Positions 46,269-60,678 are shown, counted from the first letter of the stretch. The stretch: DNA of 64,000 nt from Anoplopoma fimbria (GCF_027596085.1 NC_072463.1:2421276-2485275); one strand, 5' to 3'. Notes: generated by a model not told the origin, from the sequence alone. Translations and numbers: made by a program.

Positions 46269-46626
46269 CTTAAAGGGTTCAGTGTGTAGGATCTGGCGTC
46301 ATCTAGTGGTCAGGTTGCAGATTGCACCCAACTGAAACTTCTTCTGTGTAACAAGCATGTAGGAGAACTACGGGGGCCGACGCAAACTGTGAAAAGGCCC
46401 CATCAGGAGCCAGTGTTTGGTTTGTCCATTACAGGCTACTGTAGAAACAATGATGTGAAGAAGGCCCATTCCATATTTAGCTACAAACAGCTCATTCTCA
46501 GGTTACAAAAAAAACACAATGATTTTCATTTTCAGGTGATTATAAACTAAAGAAAACATACTTATTAATATTATTTTCTACTTCAGCCAATAGATCCTCC
46601 TAAATTCTACGCACTGGCCCTTTAAG
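46269..46626. mobile_element. TIR-bearing non-autonomous DNA element
   Basis: Left end CTTAAAGGGTTCAGTGTGTA and right end (reverse complement) CTTAAAGGGCCAGTGCGTAG pair as imperfect inverted repeats. Inside, CATCTAGTGGTCAGGTTGCA is a word common in fish repeats. No clear target duplication was found and no transposase frame, so the class is open. Confidence 0.7.
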
Positions 46627-46713
46627 TGATGACGAAACACGGACAACGTGTTGCTGTTTAAAGCTCTGATCAGATGTAGGAAAATGTTTCTAACGTTGAA
46701 ACGCAGAGTTCTG

Positions 46714-46714
<1 letters not shown>

Positions 46715-46809
<95 letters not shown>
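46715..46809. repeat. (TG)n microsatellite, 95 bp
   Basis: Uninterrupted TG dinucleotides. Confidence 0.99.
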
Positions 46810-46810
<1 letters not shown>

Positions 46811-48985
46811 ACCAGAACAGAAAGAGCAAGAGGTCAACAAGCTTCGGTATCATCCCGGTTGCTATGCAACGCAAATTTCAAGTAGCCACAAATTGGCATT
46901 TGCCATCTCATACGCTGTGACAAAGAGGATAATGATATTGAAAAATAACAGACGAGAGGAAGTCGGAGGTGGTTTCTCTCTGCATGCTGCTGAAGGAAAT
47001 GATTAGAATCGTCATTCTGAAAATGAGGGAACACGACGTCCCGTCAGAGAGCACTGAGTGCATGTTGTGTAAAAACTCCACTTTAATGGTGCCGGTTTAA
47101 AGGAGCCGTCCCGATGCAGCCAATCTGTCCGACACGCTGCTTCTCAAACACAAAGAGCAGCGGTGGAGCCGGTGTGTCCTCCATCCTGACACAGAGTCAA
47201 CAACGTCTCCATTCAATGTTGTGTTTACCATCCATCCAGAGATGCACTTTATGGTTCCCTCTATAGATGAATATATTGTAAACAAGCTTAGTGTTTGATG
47301 TCAATTCAAAGCAGGTTTCTTTTTAGTTTAGAGGGTATGATTTAGATTTTGTTTCATATTTATTCTCTTTATTATCTACCCAAGATCTTCCTCGTTGTCA
47401 GTGTTTTGGTACATTTTGTAAAAAGAAAAAAAGAAAAAAAAGAAATACTAATAATAAGTTTAATGAAATCTTAAGTCATGAGATAAAAATGAAAAACCAA
47501 AGTGTGTTTTACATGTTGGACTACCTTCATCATTTCAATTATAAAAATAAATTATATGTTTCTGTAAAACTTACCATAAACTGAATTAGCTAATTTTTCT
47601 GACAACAACAGGATGGAAAAACTCAAATCTCTAACATTGATTTGTAAAGTTGCTAACATGCACATGTGTAGTGCTGGCGGAGCTTACCAGAGAAACGCTC
47701 CACCACTTTATTTTATTTCTCCAAGTTGAGTAGAATTTCTGGGGATGGCCTGGAGGTTCAACTGGCTTTCAGCAAACTGCAGAGAAACATTAAATGTAGT
47801 TTGAAGTCGTGTCCATCATGAATAATCGTAGAAATTAATGTCTCTTATCATGTGCATGCTCAGGTGTGAAAAGTTATTTAGAAGCTGGTTAATAATGAAC
47901 ATTTTCAGGATTATTTCTCTAATGTTCTAACCCATTCAAGAAACCAGGTTTTTTGGTGTAGAAACAGGATGCGATCCCTATCTGGCTTCCCAACACACAA
48001 CCAAACTGAAGGCAGTGCAACCACTACTGCTATGTGTCCTTGTTTTGTGGAGGAGAGGGGCTTTATTTTCATCTTTTAGACACTTAAATGTAGAAAAATG
48101 AGCTTTTTTAAACGAGTATGAAGGCTATCAGACGTAATGTAGAGTCAAAGGGAAGGAAAGTGACAGAGTTCAACTCTTTAAACGTTTATCTTCATCCTGC
48201 AGAGTCATCAAAAAGCTCCATGTGTTTTCTGCATGATTGTTCCTCTCTACCAAAGCCTTGAGTGGTGATTCATAGTCGAGCGTCCTCATTTAAGAACCTG
48301 GAGTATATATTATCATTTTAAAGCCTTGAGGCCGGCCGCACGTCATGTCCACCTTCATTTAAATGATACATATATTAATGACATTGAATTATATCAAAGA
48401 TTAGGATTTTAAAGACCCACACACAAAGTTTTTTTCTTCTCAAACATTTGTTGCAAATAATTAATATCTAGAAGACTTTGAGGAAACTAAAAACAACTTT
48501 TGTCTTCAACTTTACGCAAACCACTTTATTTGGAGGGAAGACATCAAGAGAGTGCATCTGAAATATTGGTAATAATCATTTTATTTCACAAGCAACCTCT
48601 ATGCACAAACACAAACTGGTCTGCACATGTTTGATGGATGTTTGCAAACAGCAATTTGGGGAAACATTTGACCTTTCACCTTGCTTTATGCGTTGGTGTA
48701 AAACCTTTGATATTGTCCGACTGCTTTGACTTATGTGTCGTTATTATTACAAATGCACATTATGACTAAAATTATAAATATAAGACCTTAAACTGGAACT
48801 ATGTTTTGATTGGCAGTGGCATTTAAAAGCCTCAGTTTGTATATTGTTTATATATATATCTATATATATAGATATATATATACTGTGATGCTAGTTATGT
48901 ATGTTTTTGTTTTGTTTCTTATTTTTATAATGTCATCTCTCTGCCTTTATATCGTTATTGCTTTTATTGTGTCTGATTTTACCTC

Positions 48986-49041
48986 AAAGTACCTTTGAGT
49001 ATCTTTTAAAAGCACTATACAAATAAAGTGTATTATCTTTA

Positions 49042-49075
<34 letters not shown>
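48986..49075 (+). repeat. Retroposon 3' end with (ATT)n tail
   Basis: AAAGCACTATACAAATAAAG, then TGTATTATC and a run of ATT units: the 3' end of a common fish LINE/SINE. A (TA)n patch lies just upstream at 48847-48884. Confidence 0.65.
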
Positions 49076-49077
<2 letters not shown>

Positions 49078-49619
49078 ATACTGTATACCGTCGGCTTCCA
49101 TTTCTCATGTTTTCGTTTGTTATATTTTATGTTCCTGGTTGGAATGTTTTGCTTTCACACAGTTTTTATTTCATCATGCAGTTCTAAACCCGACAATGTG
49201 AGTCTGGATACATTTATAGGTTGAAATATGCTTTTACGTTGCTGATGTACATGAGTAGAGTTTTTATGTAGCTGCGTGAGCTATTTTATTAGAATCTTAG
49301 AGAGGAAATTATTTTCATGTACAGTATTTTTTCCGTTTTCATTTTGCACTCCCCATCAGGTTTTTCTCTACAACAATAGAAAGACAAAATCATATTTGTC
49401 CTTTTTTTAATTACATTTTTTTCAATCCCACATCATTTATTTTCCCTCCCTCTGTATGTATGTCTCTAACATAGAGAGGTGGAACTAACCATTTGGCATT
49501 CTGTGAGAAAAACACTCTGTGCAGTTGTGGATGAATGAAGGATTTCTCAGCAGCAGGTGCAGAACTTAAAAGGATTCTGATTTACAGCAGATATGATGCA
49601 AAGTGGCATTAAACAAAAG

Positions 49620-50840
49620 ATCAATCCAGTTTTACAGAGAACACAATCAGCCACAAGATCTGCTCAACTGTATTTAGCCTCGACACATCAACCCACACTT
49701 CAACTGTCTCTGGCACTCCAGCTTCAAACGAATCTCTACATTCTGATTTCTTTCATCTCAGGTCCAATTAATTACAGTTTAATGTTTTATTGCCTTTACA
49801 TTGACTCACATTTCAGCTGCTTTCATCTCTTGCTCTGAAACTACTTTCAGTTGCTGACGTGCAAACAGACTATTTAGCCGTTTAAAAGTGAAACTAAACC
49901 TTTATCTTTCACTAATAACCGTTACCTGTTTTCAACTGTTTTTTTGGATCTTACAATTCAACAGACAAGTCAAACGCTATCAAATTCAACTGACACTCCC
50001 ATGCATCTCTCATGCAAACAAAAAAGATTTTTAACTGTCTGTACGTGCATTTGTTTTTAGCTGAAGTAAGCACTGCTTTGTACCAATCAACACTTCAACT
50101 ATTAACTCTTTACACACTTCAAGTCGCACTTCAGCGTTTGCATTTGTTTCTAACAGTTAAACTTATATTTTGAATGCTTTTCTTCCAATTCTTTTAACGA
50201 TAACGTTGACGGTCACTGCTCCACTGAACCGTCTGATGGATGGCAAAGAAGTCCAAAGGTTCCTGGTTCTTTTTGCACCATGGCGACCTGCTAGTAACCT
50301 CCCGTCAAAACAATCCAACAAAATGTATTTCTGAAAACATTCGAGGCGACAAACAGACTTTGAACATGAACACCTAGTTTCACAGCTTGGTTTAAAGTTG
50401 CAAGAGCCAGAAGGTGAAGCGTCGCTCTGCACGGACTCATTTGCATAAATACAGACCGGCGAAATCCCCCTGCAACACTCCCATCATGCAATGCGCGACG
50501 GAGTCAAAGACAAATGAACAGAAAGCATTGGTGCACCCTTCGTCTTTGGATCTGGTCGAAAATGCACCGTCACACTTTAACTCCTTTCAGTGTGAGCTAC
50601 AAACCGACAACTCAACTGTTATGAACGGAACAAAGCCTTCACTTATAAAACTACAAACTGTTTCAGTGCTTTCACATTAACTAATTACTATTAATTCAAA
50701 TGCAATTGCTTTCACTAATTAAACTTCAACTGATTGTATCTGGTTGCGTCTCTAACAATCAAACACCTCTCAGTGATTTAACTAGGACTGACCCTTCAAC
50801 TGCTTCCAGTGCCTCAACTGCAACTCCAATAAAACGTCTT
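49620..50840. repeat. Degenerate TTCAACTG-word region
   Basis: The words TCAACTG, TTCAACTG and close variants recur at irregular spacing about a dozen times on the plus strand. Probably an ancient, decayed minisatellite. Confidence 0.3.
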
Positions 50841-51341
50841 TAAAAGCAAACAACACAAAGATTTCACCAAACATTTGGTGCATTTCACATGCACTTTTGC
50901 AGAAATCTGACCTTTAAATGTCTTTTCCACTCTTATTTATTTTTTATCACACACATTTTGGTGTCAAGCATCAACGTTCTCCTGATTCTGGTACTTTTCT
51001 TTCTTCAGTGATCTACGAGAGTTGAGTCACGAAAACTTTGGAGATTTTTTCCAGAACAGCTTATCCGCTTCATCTCCGCATATAAACTCATCCAACCATT
51101 TAGCCTCATTAATTCTGGGGCTGATACAGTAAACAGCGTTTATTAGAGCAGCGAGCTGGAACCGGAGACGAGTGTTTGCTCACTTTTAATAAACGCTCTC
51201 CTATAAAACCCTGAGGGCTTTATAGGAGAAGCGCAGAGGTGACGGATGAATACTCATGCAAGCAAAGCAGAGGAGATCTAATACCCTTCATCTGACGGTG
51301 GCTTTACTGGTGAACCTTCTGTCAAAGAGGTAGAGTTTCCT

Positions 51342-51343
<2 letters not shown>

Positions 51344-51375
<32 letters not shown>
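51344..51375. repeat. Poly-T tract
   Basis: About 32 T in a row (poly-A on the minus strand), without a recognisable retroposed body beside it. Confidence 0.95.
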
Positions 51376-51378
<3 letters not shown>

Positions 51379-52233
51379 CTATCAGCCTTTTTATTAGACT
51401 TTTCTCTTTCTTATTCCTTCCCAAATAACTGTCTTCAGTCTGAACCGTCAGACACTTTAATGCTTCTCCTCGCGATGACACTATTCAGCTCTGACCCTTT
51501 TTTCTCTGTTGGCACTGCAGTCTCTCTGACAATGGAACAGGGGGAGGTTAATAGAAGTTTGGCGGGAGGAGAGAAGTATATTCGGGGGAAAAGGTTCGAA
51601 CTCCTCTTCTTCACTTCGCTATCCTTTTTTTCTTTCTGTCTCGTCATTGTTCTCTCGTTGCACAAAAGGGGCCTTTCAGGGTCCGGGTGTGATGGAAATT
51701 GAAATCCAGAGTAAAATCAGGGAGTAGTGAGCAACAACAAAAGGAGGAGGACGTTCAATCAGAGGAAAAGTCCCGGTTCTTCTTCCTGCTTAAGATGGGA
51801 ATGAGACAACACCAGACATGATGATGTATCTGTTTCACATTAAGATGAAACGTGACATAAAAACATCTTGTAATATGCAAAACTTTACATCTCTGCATAG
51901 ACAGGTGTGGCTCATTCTCATGGTGTCAAATACATTTCAATGAGCTTTTTGTAGGAAGACTGAAGGCTTTGTTCATTTGTTTACTATATATATATATATA
52001 TGAATGTATCAATTAGTTTGTTTTATTCTGCCTTGCTTTAATGTCTCACATTTTGATTTAATTAATAAAGACTTGACTTCATGTAAAAAAGAATAGGGAT
52101 TAAATGTGAAGCATTGCAGCGTATTGCGTTTTTTATTACTTTTTTTAACGGCCATTATAATTTTTAAGTTTTCGTAAAAAAATACCACTTTCATTTAGTA
52201 TACGTATTTATCTATGGGTTTATCACCTTTCAC

Positions 52234-52236
<3 letters not shown>

Positions 52237-52275
<39 letters not shown>

Positions 52276-52405
52276 CCACTGTTAATAGAAACATATTGAT
52301 GAGCAAACAAATAGTCTTCATACAAAAAGCTCAATGAAATGGATTTGGCACCATGAGAATGAACTCATATAAACAGTATATATATATATATATATCAATA
52401 AATAT

Positions 52406-52444
<39 letters not shown>

Positions 52445-52478
52445 ACAGAGAGAGAGAGAAGAGAGAAGACAGACAGAC

Positions 52479-52509
<31 letters not shown>

Positions 52510-52510
52510 T
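52237..52510. repeat. Cluster of (AT)n and (GA)n/(CAGA)n microsatellites
   Basis: (TA)n at 52237-52271, 52378-52394 and 52412-52440, then AGAG/ACAG repeats at 52447-52509. The flanks share ATATATA...ATATGGCAT patterns. Confidence 0.9.
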
Positions 52511-52854
52511 GTATCTCTATCTAAAAAGTAATAAAAACTATTAGAAATGTTTCACCCCTTTGAGCTCTTCAGATCATTTGATATTAAATATCCAGCTGTT
52601 TTCCTGACATTTAACAACTTAACGAGGTCATAATATGTCAGTGTTGTGTGTTAAAGTTTGTTCTGCTGCCCCCAGTGGACAAACATATAATAACTAACAT
52701 TGTTAATCAACAGCCTCCTTACAAGTAAACATGGAAATAAAAAAGATGATAAAACTTGTTGCACCCCCTTCTGGTTCTCACATGTTCAGACGGTGTTTCA
52801 GTGTTAAAACCTGATTTTGGGGGGTTTAAAGTTCGAGAGAAGGGTTAACACATG

Positions 52855-52963
<109 letters not shown>

Positions 52964-54207
52964 TACCACCCATGAATAGTGATAATCAGACTGAATCTCA
53001 CCGTTCTCCTCACAGCTGCACTCTGAAATCAATCTCTGCTCTGCTGTAGAGTTTGTTGGAGAGAAAGGTGGATGTGAGGAGGATGAATGGCGCCATCTGT
53101 TGAAAATGTCGGCTTTTCTCCTCAGTTTCCATGTTTGAAATCATCATCAGATCTCAGTTTGTTGATATGAGAGTGGTGGTTAGTTTGAAAAAGTCTCATA
53201 AAAGGTGAATTTATTAGCTTTAAATTTAGATTTGGTGACAGACTCTCATTATGGAGCTGCTTTATGGCTGCAGCCACACTCTTCTTTATCATCAAACAAT
53301 ATTTGTTTTGTACAGTATCATTGGAGTAACAGATGCTAATTCTCTTTTAGGGTGGTTTGTCTCTTTAACACACTGTTATTTTTGCATTTGATTGTTAATT
53401 ACTGTTATTTTGTTCATGGATAATAAAGATAAACTCCATGAGGGGTTAAAATTTGCCCCCGAAAATGTTTAAAATGAACACAGTTTACATTTGAGTATGA
53501 AAACAAGGATTGTTATGCGACATATCTAATAATAGAAAACCACTGATTCATGCAGGACTTTTACTTTTAATTGCTTTTTTTGAATTTTTTGAAAAACTCT
53601 GGTCCATCTGCAGGAAAAAGTTTGAAAGTTTCCCGTCAGAATCTCGTGAATAACTCCCGAAAAAGAATCATTTGAAATTTATTTTCAAACTTTCAACCCC
53701 TATTTTATTTTTCTATTTTGCACAGGAAAAAAGTTGTAAAAATGAAAATCCATTCCATCTCAAAGTGACAGCCACACTCGGGGGAAAAGAAATGACTGAT
53801 TGCATTGAATTGAAACAAATTGAGGTAAATGTGGACGGATGGAGGGCAACTCAACTCAAAGCTTGACAGAATGATGCGTCTCCACGATGGATCCTCTGTT
53901 TTTCAGAGGCAGAAAATGATGAACATAAAATAGTGAGATTTCTTCTCCTCTCTCCTACAGGCTGCTTCCCAGAATCTCTCTTTTGGCTTCCGTAAATATT
54001 CACCTGGCCGATGCAAGCTGCTTTCCTCTGAATTATTTACGGACTCCGGCGTAATATCCTGCTCAGAGTGAAAGAGCTTCATTATCTATTCAGGTTCAAT
54101 CATAAAGAAGTTGGAGTGCATTCTTCTATATATTTACACCGTCAATAAACCACGTTAAAAACCCAAATGCTGCAACAAACGTAACTTATAAGTTATTGTA
54201 TGTGTAT

Positions 54208-54915
54208 TATACATGGACGAATCAGTGAAAGGGCTTATCGGGAACTTGCTCAGGGGCCCCAAAGTGTCTCAAAGAGAAACCTAGCAACCAGGAAGAGAAT
54301 AAAAATGAACACAAATGATTATAAAACGACTACAGAGACATAAAGGAACTACAAGGAGACCAAATGAACTACAAAGAGACGCAAAACAGCTGAAAAAAGA
54401 AACAATGAGACTCATAACGACTATGAAAAGGGGCATGACAACTACAAACGAGTATGAAATGATGCAAAACAACTTCAAAAAGACACAAAACAACCGAGAG
54501 AGACGCAAAAAAGCTGCAAATAGAAACAAAGTGACTCACAATGACTGTGAAAAGATGCAAAACAAATACAAAGACATGCAAGCAGCTGCAAAGAGACACG
54601 AGACTCACAAAAACAATAAAAAGAGTCAAAACGACTTCAGAGAGACACAAAATAACTAAAAGAGATGCAAAAAAGCTGCAAATAGAAACAAAGTGACTCA
54701 CAATGACTGTGAAAAGGGGCAAGACAACCACAAAGAGAGTCACAACGATTCTGAAAAGAGGTGAAACAACTTTAAAAAGACACAAAAGTACTTCAAAGAG
54801 ATGCAAAACAGCTGCAAAAAGAAACAATGAGACTCATTATGACTATGAAAAGGGCCAAACAACTGCAAAGAGACCAAACAACTGCAAAGAGACACAATGA
54901 GACTCACATGTTAAT
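54208..54915 (+). repeat. Repeat family D, copy 3, with expanded minisatellite
   Basis: Starts with the family D head (GGGGCCCCAAAGTGTCTCAA) and then extends for about 650 bp as degenerate units of about 30-36 bp: ACAAAGAGACGCAAAACAGC, TGCAAAAAGAAACAATGAGA, CTCATAACGACTATGAAAAG. The unit keeps reading frames open on both strands (114 codons plus, 152 codons minus), with Lys/Asn/Thr-rich or Phe/Ser/Val-rich products. I treat both as artefacts. Confidence 0.85.
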
Positions 54916-56789
54916 GATTAGATAGAAACAAAGAGATGCTTTGTTGTTTCAATATCACCTTCACAGAAAACACATTCTGTCCTCTAAAAGCCAAATCTAA
55001 ATCTAAAATAATCACTTAAAAAGGGTCGAAATCATTCAGTGTTTTGTAGTCTTTTGTTTTGGGTTAAAGAGGGTGTTTGAAAAAACTTGGTTGGTCAAAA
55101 AATAATAATAATCTAAATATTACTTCTATACAATACTGATCCGGGTACAAAACGTTTGTCTGAATAGATGGACTGTGTTGCAGCACCTGATATCAAGAAC
55201 ATGAATTACATTTTTAAAGTTGTGGGGGATGAGAGGACAATGATTTTTGTTTATATATATATTCCCCAGCAAATGCACCAATTCCTCCTGATTGTTTGAT
55301 GAAAACCACAGTGATCAGCTGTTTTTGGTAAATTACTGAGATGTTTTTTTAAAGATTTCCATTTTCAGTAGGAGCCAAACTTTATTGCACATTAGAATAT
55401 TATATATTTTGACTTATCGCAGCAAACGTGAAGCTTTTAATCATTGGAAGCAATCCAATCAAACAAAACGATAATCTATTTCTCTCTTGAACTTTGGCTT
55501 TTTATAAACGTGTTTAATAATGTTGCAGGTGAATGAAATCTTTATTTAAGCAGAAAAACTCACAACACGTTGATCACGCTCCAGTTTCCATAACAGCATG
55601 TTTTGCCTTAAAGTGTGTGTGTGCATCTATTGACGTTGAGAGCATTACATTTGATTTATCCATCACTTTACAGTACTTAGTATTGTTTATAAAAATATAT
55701 TTTCTTTTAATAGCAATGATAATAATTTCTAGAAATTACAATGGAGTGACTCAGCATTTGGGTTGGTTGGAAATTTGGGGATTTTTATTCTGTTTGGCAA
55801 CCATATGACTAAACTATCATTATTGTAAAATACATAAACAATATTGTAAAACCTTTAAATCTGTTTATGTTTACTGTCCCACGTGTGATTTTACTACATT
55901 TAAGGCATGATCTGTGTTCTGGAAAAAATGGAAAAGTCTGCGACAAATTTAGTAACAAGTTTGTTTAAACACAGACAAACAGAAAACAAAACTAAATTGA
56001 AGATAGAAGGTTGCCTCTAGTGATTAAGCGTTGCACTATAAAGTTGCAGAGGACTTTTAAAGACAAACTGATGCAGCAGCAGAAGCCAAGAAGAGCTCAA
56101 TTTCAGTCTCTTGTAAAGGCTAAGCTGCAAATAAAAGCTGGGTTATACTCAATTGCATCTGCAGAAAGCATCTAATTGACTTCTGACCACAGAAGAGCAC
56201 AAAAAGACACCTGCATTAGCCTGAACCCACCGCTAGAGAGCAGTGCTTCCTCACATATATCACAGTTGGACCTCTGAATGCCTCCATGACTCTGAGGATC
56301 AGTGACCATGAACACATTCAGACACCTGCTGGACTGGATGGTGATCTCTGTGTTAACGGCGGATGGTGACAGTCTGTCAGCAGAAACAGCTCATCACTGA
56401 CCACTTCATCAATGAGACACTCAGTGCTGTAGCTGGTCGCTTAGATATGTGGGGTCTGCTCTGAAAACTTTTTTTAAATAGCTAGGAATTAAAAATGTTT
56501 TGTATATACATCACAACTCTGACTGCTACTATAACTATCCTTTTTTTCCTTCATTACAGGAAACCAAATATGGACAAAAACAGTACAAATCACAATAGCA
56601 GGACTTTAACAGATCTTGTAAAAAGCTCAACATCAAGGAGACCACAGTTACTATAAAAGATCCAGTTCAGGAAACTTGACTCATATGTTCATCAGGTTTC
56701 CGCTAAGTTTTATATTTATAGAGCACCTTTCAAACAAATCAAATGCAAGATGAAGAAACTAATGAACATCAAATTAAATAACCCCCCCA

Positions 56790-58080
56790 CCAAAAAAAAA
56801 AAAAATATAAAATATATATAAAAAAAAATATATATATATATGTAGTAATAATAAAAAAAGAACATAGAGAAAAACTGAATAGAAAAAGCATAAACCATGA
56901 AAAAAGTAAATATAAAAATTTATAAAAAAAAGGATATATGTAATAACAAAAAAATATATAGTAGAAATAAAAAAAAGAACATAAACTAAAAAAATGAATA
57001 AGAAAAAGTATAAACCGTAAAAAAGTATATATAACCATTAATAAAAAAAATATAGTAATAGTAAAAAAAATTAACAAAAACTATGAAAAACAAAATATTA
57101 TATATATATAAAAATATATATAAAAACAATATAATAAAAAATAAAATTTTTTTAAATATGCATATATAAAAAATAATATATATATAATAAATAAAAAAAG
57201 AACATAAACAAAAAAAATTTATAAAAAAAATATAAACCATAAAAAGTATGTATAAAAATTAATAAAAAATATATAGTAATAGTAAAAAATAAAAAATTAA
57301 TAAAAATTATAATAATTATAAAAAATATAAAAATTATATAAATTATAAAAAATATATTTATATGTATATATAACAAGTAATATAAAAAATAAAAATTATA
57401 TAAAAAAAATCAAAAAAAAAAAATATGCATGTATAAAAAACAAAATATAAATAATCAAAAAAAAAATATATATATATATATATAAATATAAAAAAGTATA
57501 TATAACCATTAATAAAAAAAAAAAACTTTATTGAGACATTTGTTCATACATAAAATTTTCTTTATTTAATGTTTTATTTTCTTTATTTAATGTTTCATTC
57601 TCTTTATTTAATGTTTTATTATCTTTATTTAATGTTTTAATTAACCGTAAAAAAGTATATATAACCATTAATAAAAAAAAAATATATAGTAATAGTAAAA
57701 AAAAATATAACAAAAATGAAAAAAAATATAAAAATGAAAAAAAAAAAAGAAAAAAAAGAACAATATTATAAAAAAATAAAAAAAAAAATGAAAAAAATTA
57801 TAAAAATATAAAAATGGAAAAAATGATACATATAAAAAAGGAAAAAAAAATATTAAAAACAAAAATGAAAAATATATAAAAAATGAAAAATATAAAAATG
57901 AAAAAAATGAATAAAAAAATATAAAAATGGAAAAAATGATACATATAAAAAAATGCATAAAAAATATATAGTAATAGTAAAACAAAAAAAAAAATTAAAC
58001 ATAAAAAAAATGAAAAAAATTATAAAAATGAAAAAAATGAAATTATAAAAAATATAAAAATGAAAAAAATGTAAATAAAT
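56790..58080. repeat. AT-rich low-complexity and minisatellite block
   Basis: Almost only A and T on the plus strand with few G/C. A longer unit recurs: AAACCGTAAAAAAGTATATA, TAACCATTAATAAAAAAA, then TATATAGTAATAGTAAAAAA. A distinct tandem of TTTATTTAATGTTTTATTTTC-like units (about 21 bp, roughly five copies) sits at 57555-57635. Tyr/Phe/Ile-rich frames on the minus strand are artefacts. Confidence 0.92.
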
Positions 58081-58720
58081 TAAAGATAAAGACTTTCTAA
58101 CTTCCATTTCACTAAGACCATTTCGACGAGTCGACCAGCTAGTTTTGGTTGCCATAGTTGCAGAGACGAAATGCATTTCAATTTGAATAACGTTCACAAA
58201 TAAATTGATTGAATTAAGAGCATTTGGATGGAGTGAGGTGTCCAACTCTGTTAAACAGATTAGATGTTGGTTTTATGGATTGTTTGGGAACAAAGGAACT
58301 AAAGAATAATGCTGTTTACATCTGAGGTCTTGTTGGACTCTGCTCACATAATACCAGAAGTCCTTCAGAGTTTCTTCCAGCTTGGAGGCATTTACAGTAG
58401 TGCCAGTGTTTCCTCATCACCGTGAATCAGAGCTGCAACACCGATGCTGCAACTGTGAGCACACAGCGACGACGAAAAAAAGCCTTTTACTGAATCAGTG
58501 AGCAACAAGACACTCCGGGACAAACAGGAGCCCTGGAGGACATCCACCACACAGGACCTATTACCACATCACACTGAGCTGCAAAGGGAGCGTTGCAAAC
58601 ACGCAACATGCTGATGTGACACATTTGCACTTTCACAATCCTATCTATGACATCATGTCCTCCTCCTCCAGGAAATGGAGGTGAGGGAGTGGAATCTGAG
58701 GTTCCGAGGATCCTGTGTCA

Positions 58721-58988
58721 ACATTACATTACATTACAGTCATTTAGCAGACGCTTTTATCCAAAGCGACTTACAGTCAGTAGTATATTACATATCATTC
58801 ACCCATTCACACACTGATGACAGGCTACCATCAAGGTGCCACCATCAGACTCTAACTAACATTCATCATCCAGTCCACACCGATGGCAAGCCTTCGGGTG
58901 TCTTGCCCAAGGACACATCAACTGGGTATCGAACCACCGATCCTCTGAATGGAGAACTACCTTGCTCTCCACTACGCCACAGCCACCC
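58721..58988 (-). mobile_element. tRNA-derived SINE with conserved tail
   Basis: Minus-strand order: tRNA-like head with A-box TGGCGTAGTGG (58979-58969) and B-box GGTTCGATACC (58935-58925), then TGTCCTTGGGCAAGACAC, a middle with GGTGGCACCTTGATGGTAGC, then CTGTAAGTCGCTTTGGATAA, AAGCGTCTGCTAAATGACTG and a (TGTAA)n tail. Head and tail are both complete, so this is close to a full-length copy. A remnant of the middle part appears inside the satellite at 1513-1550. Confidence 0.9.
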
Positions 58989-59059
58989 ACTCAACCTGGC
59001 CTGAATGATAGCAAGTGTGTGTATGCATACATGTGAATGCATCTTATTTATTTATCTGT

Positions 59060-59290
59060 TATATATATTTTTTATCATTATAATTATTATAATTATTATT
59101 ACTATAATTATTATAATATTATAATTATTTAATTATTGTAATAATAATCTTTTTTATAATTACTATAATTATTATTTTTGTAATTATTATAATTACTATA
59201 GTTATTACTATAATTATAATTATTATTTCATTATTTTCATTATTATTAATAATAATATTAAAACTAGTTTTGTTATTAATATTAATAATT
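59060..59290. repeat. TTATAATTATTA imperfect tandem
   Basis: Degenerate repeats of TATAATTATTATAATTATTA, self-complementary over much of its length. Confidence 0.85.
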
Positions 59291-60138
59291 TATTTTTCCA
59301 TTGCTAGTAATTTTGTTTCCTGCTATTGGATTTCTGTTTCTTTATATCTATCCTAATAAAGCACCCTTATTTGAATATTTATGTTTAGTATGTTATTGAC
59401 AATAACATTTTTTATATTTTTGGCTTATGCTACTAATCATTTTTATTTTATTATTATTATTATTTTCATTTTTTTTTTTTAAATGTTAGTTTTTGTGTAT
59501 GTTGTCTGATTATTGTTATTTGTCCACACCTAATAAAGATATCTAATATTCATTGCAACAGGACCTTAGTTAATAGGCTTATAAAATAAGTTTCTGCACT
59601 ATTTTTGGGACAGTTGTTCAGACTGGGTGGCCATTCTGTTGGGTTGTTTCAGAACACAAAAGCACACCAGTCTTTCTAATTATTCCACCATGAATCTATT
59701 GAAAATGCAACTTTTTACACGTGTTGAGGCTTAAAATCCAGATTAAATTTTTATAACCTGATCTGCTACTTCTGGGTATATTCTGTTAACATCAGTAACA
59801 AGAAGCCATATTGGCCACCTCACAAAAACACCTTCCATTAGATATAAAAAAAGCAAAGGACTGACGTTGAGTTTGTTTTTTTTGCTCTTTGTTCTCATTT
59901 GTCCGCCACATTTGAAGGTCAATGGGCTCAGAATGGAACATAACAGCACACGAGAGGAGAAACTAAAGCAAACAGGAGTCGGTGGTGTGGAGCAGTGACA
60001 CCCTCCCGTCCACAAACACTCGTGTGCAGCCAGCTGAGAGCTCCATTAGGCTAATTGCCTCTGGAGCTGGGAGGTAGTGGCACTCTACCAGCACCCAGAT
60101 CCTAGACCAGCTCCTGCACCGGCGTCCCTTGAGTGGAA

Positions 60139-60397
60139 CCCCCCCCCGTCCACCATTCAGCCTCACTCTCACATCCAATAAGTGCCCCCCCCCCCCCCAT
60201 TCTCTTTTAGGTGGAAATTGCACGGCTCATTGTGGCGACGTTGGGCATATTGTTTTCACATTTTCTGTGTTTTGTTGCCATGGCGGGGGAGGCATGGAAA
60301 CGGGGGGGGGGGGGGGGGGGTTCAGCCACTTCAATTACACAGAGAGACATGCATGTGATAGTGGCTGGATTACACAACGGGGTGGGGGGGGGGGGGG
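60139..60397. repeat. Cluster of poly-C and poly-G runs
   Basis: C9 near 60139, C14 at 60185-60198, G19 at 60302-60320 and G14 at 60384-60397. Homopolymer C and G lie on the same strand within 260 bp, so they could pair or form quadruplexes. Confidence 0.9.
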
Positions 60398-60515
60398 CTC
60401 TCCTCTCCTCTACTATGTTATTTGTTGGTGACATGGGCCTCCTCCAAATGCTTCCATACAGCCATAATAACATATTGCAGAAGAACACTGCTGCTACTGA
60501 CCTGAATAGAAAATG

Positions 60516-60678
<163 letters not shown>

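Noticed and set aside
54281..54827. 152-codon Phe/Val/Ser-rich minus frame resembling a membrane protein
   Set aside because: Arises from the family D minisatellite; the hydrophobic pattern repeats with the DNA unit.
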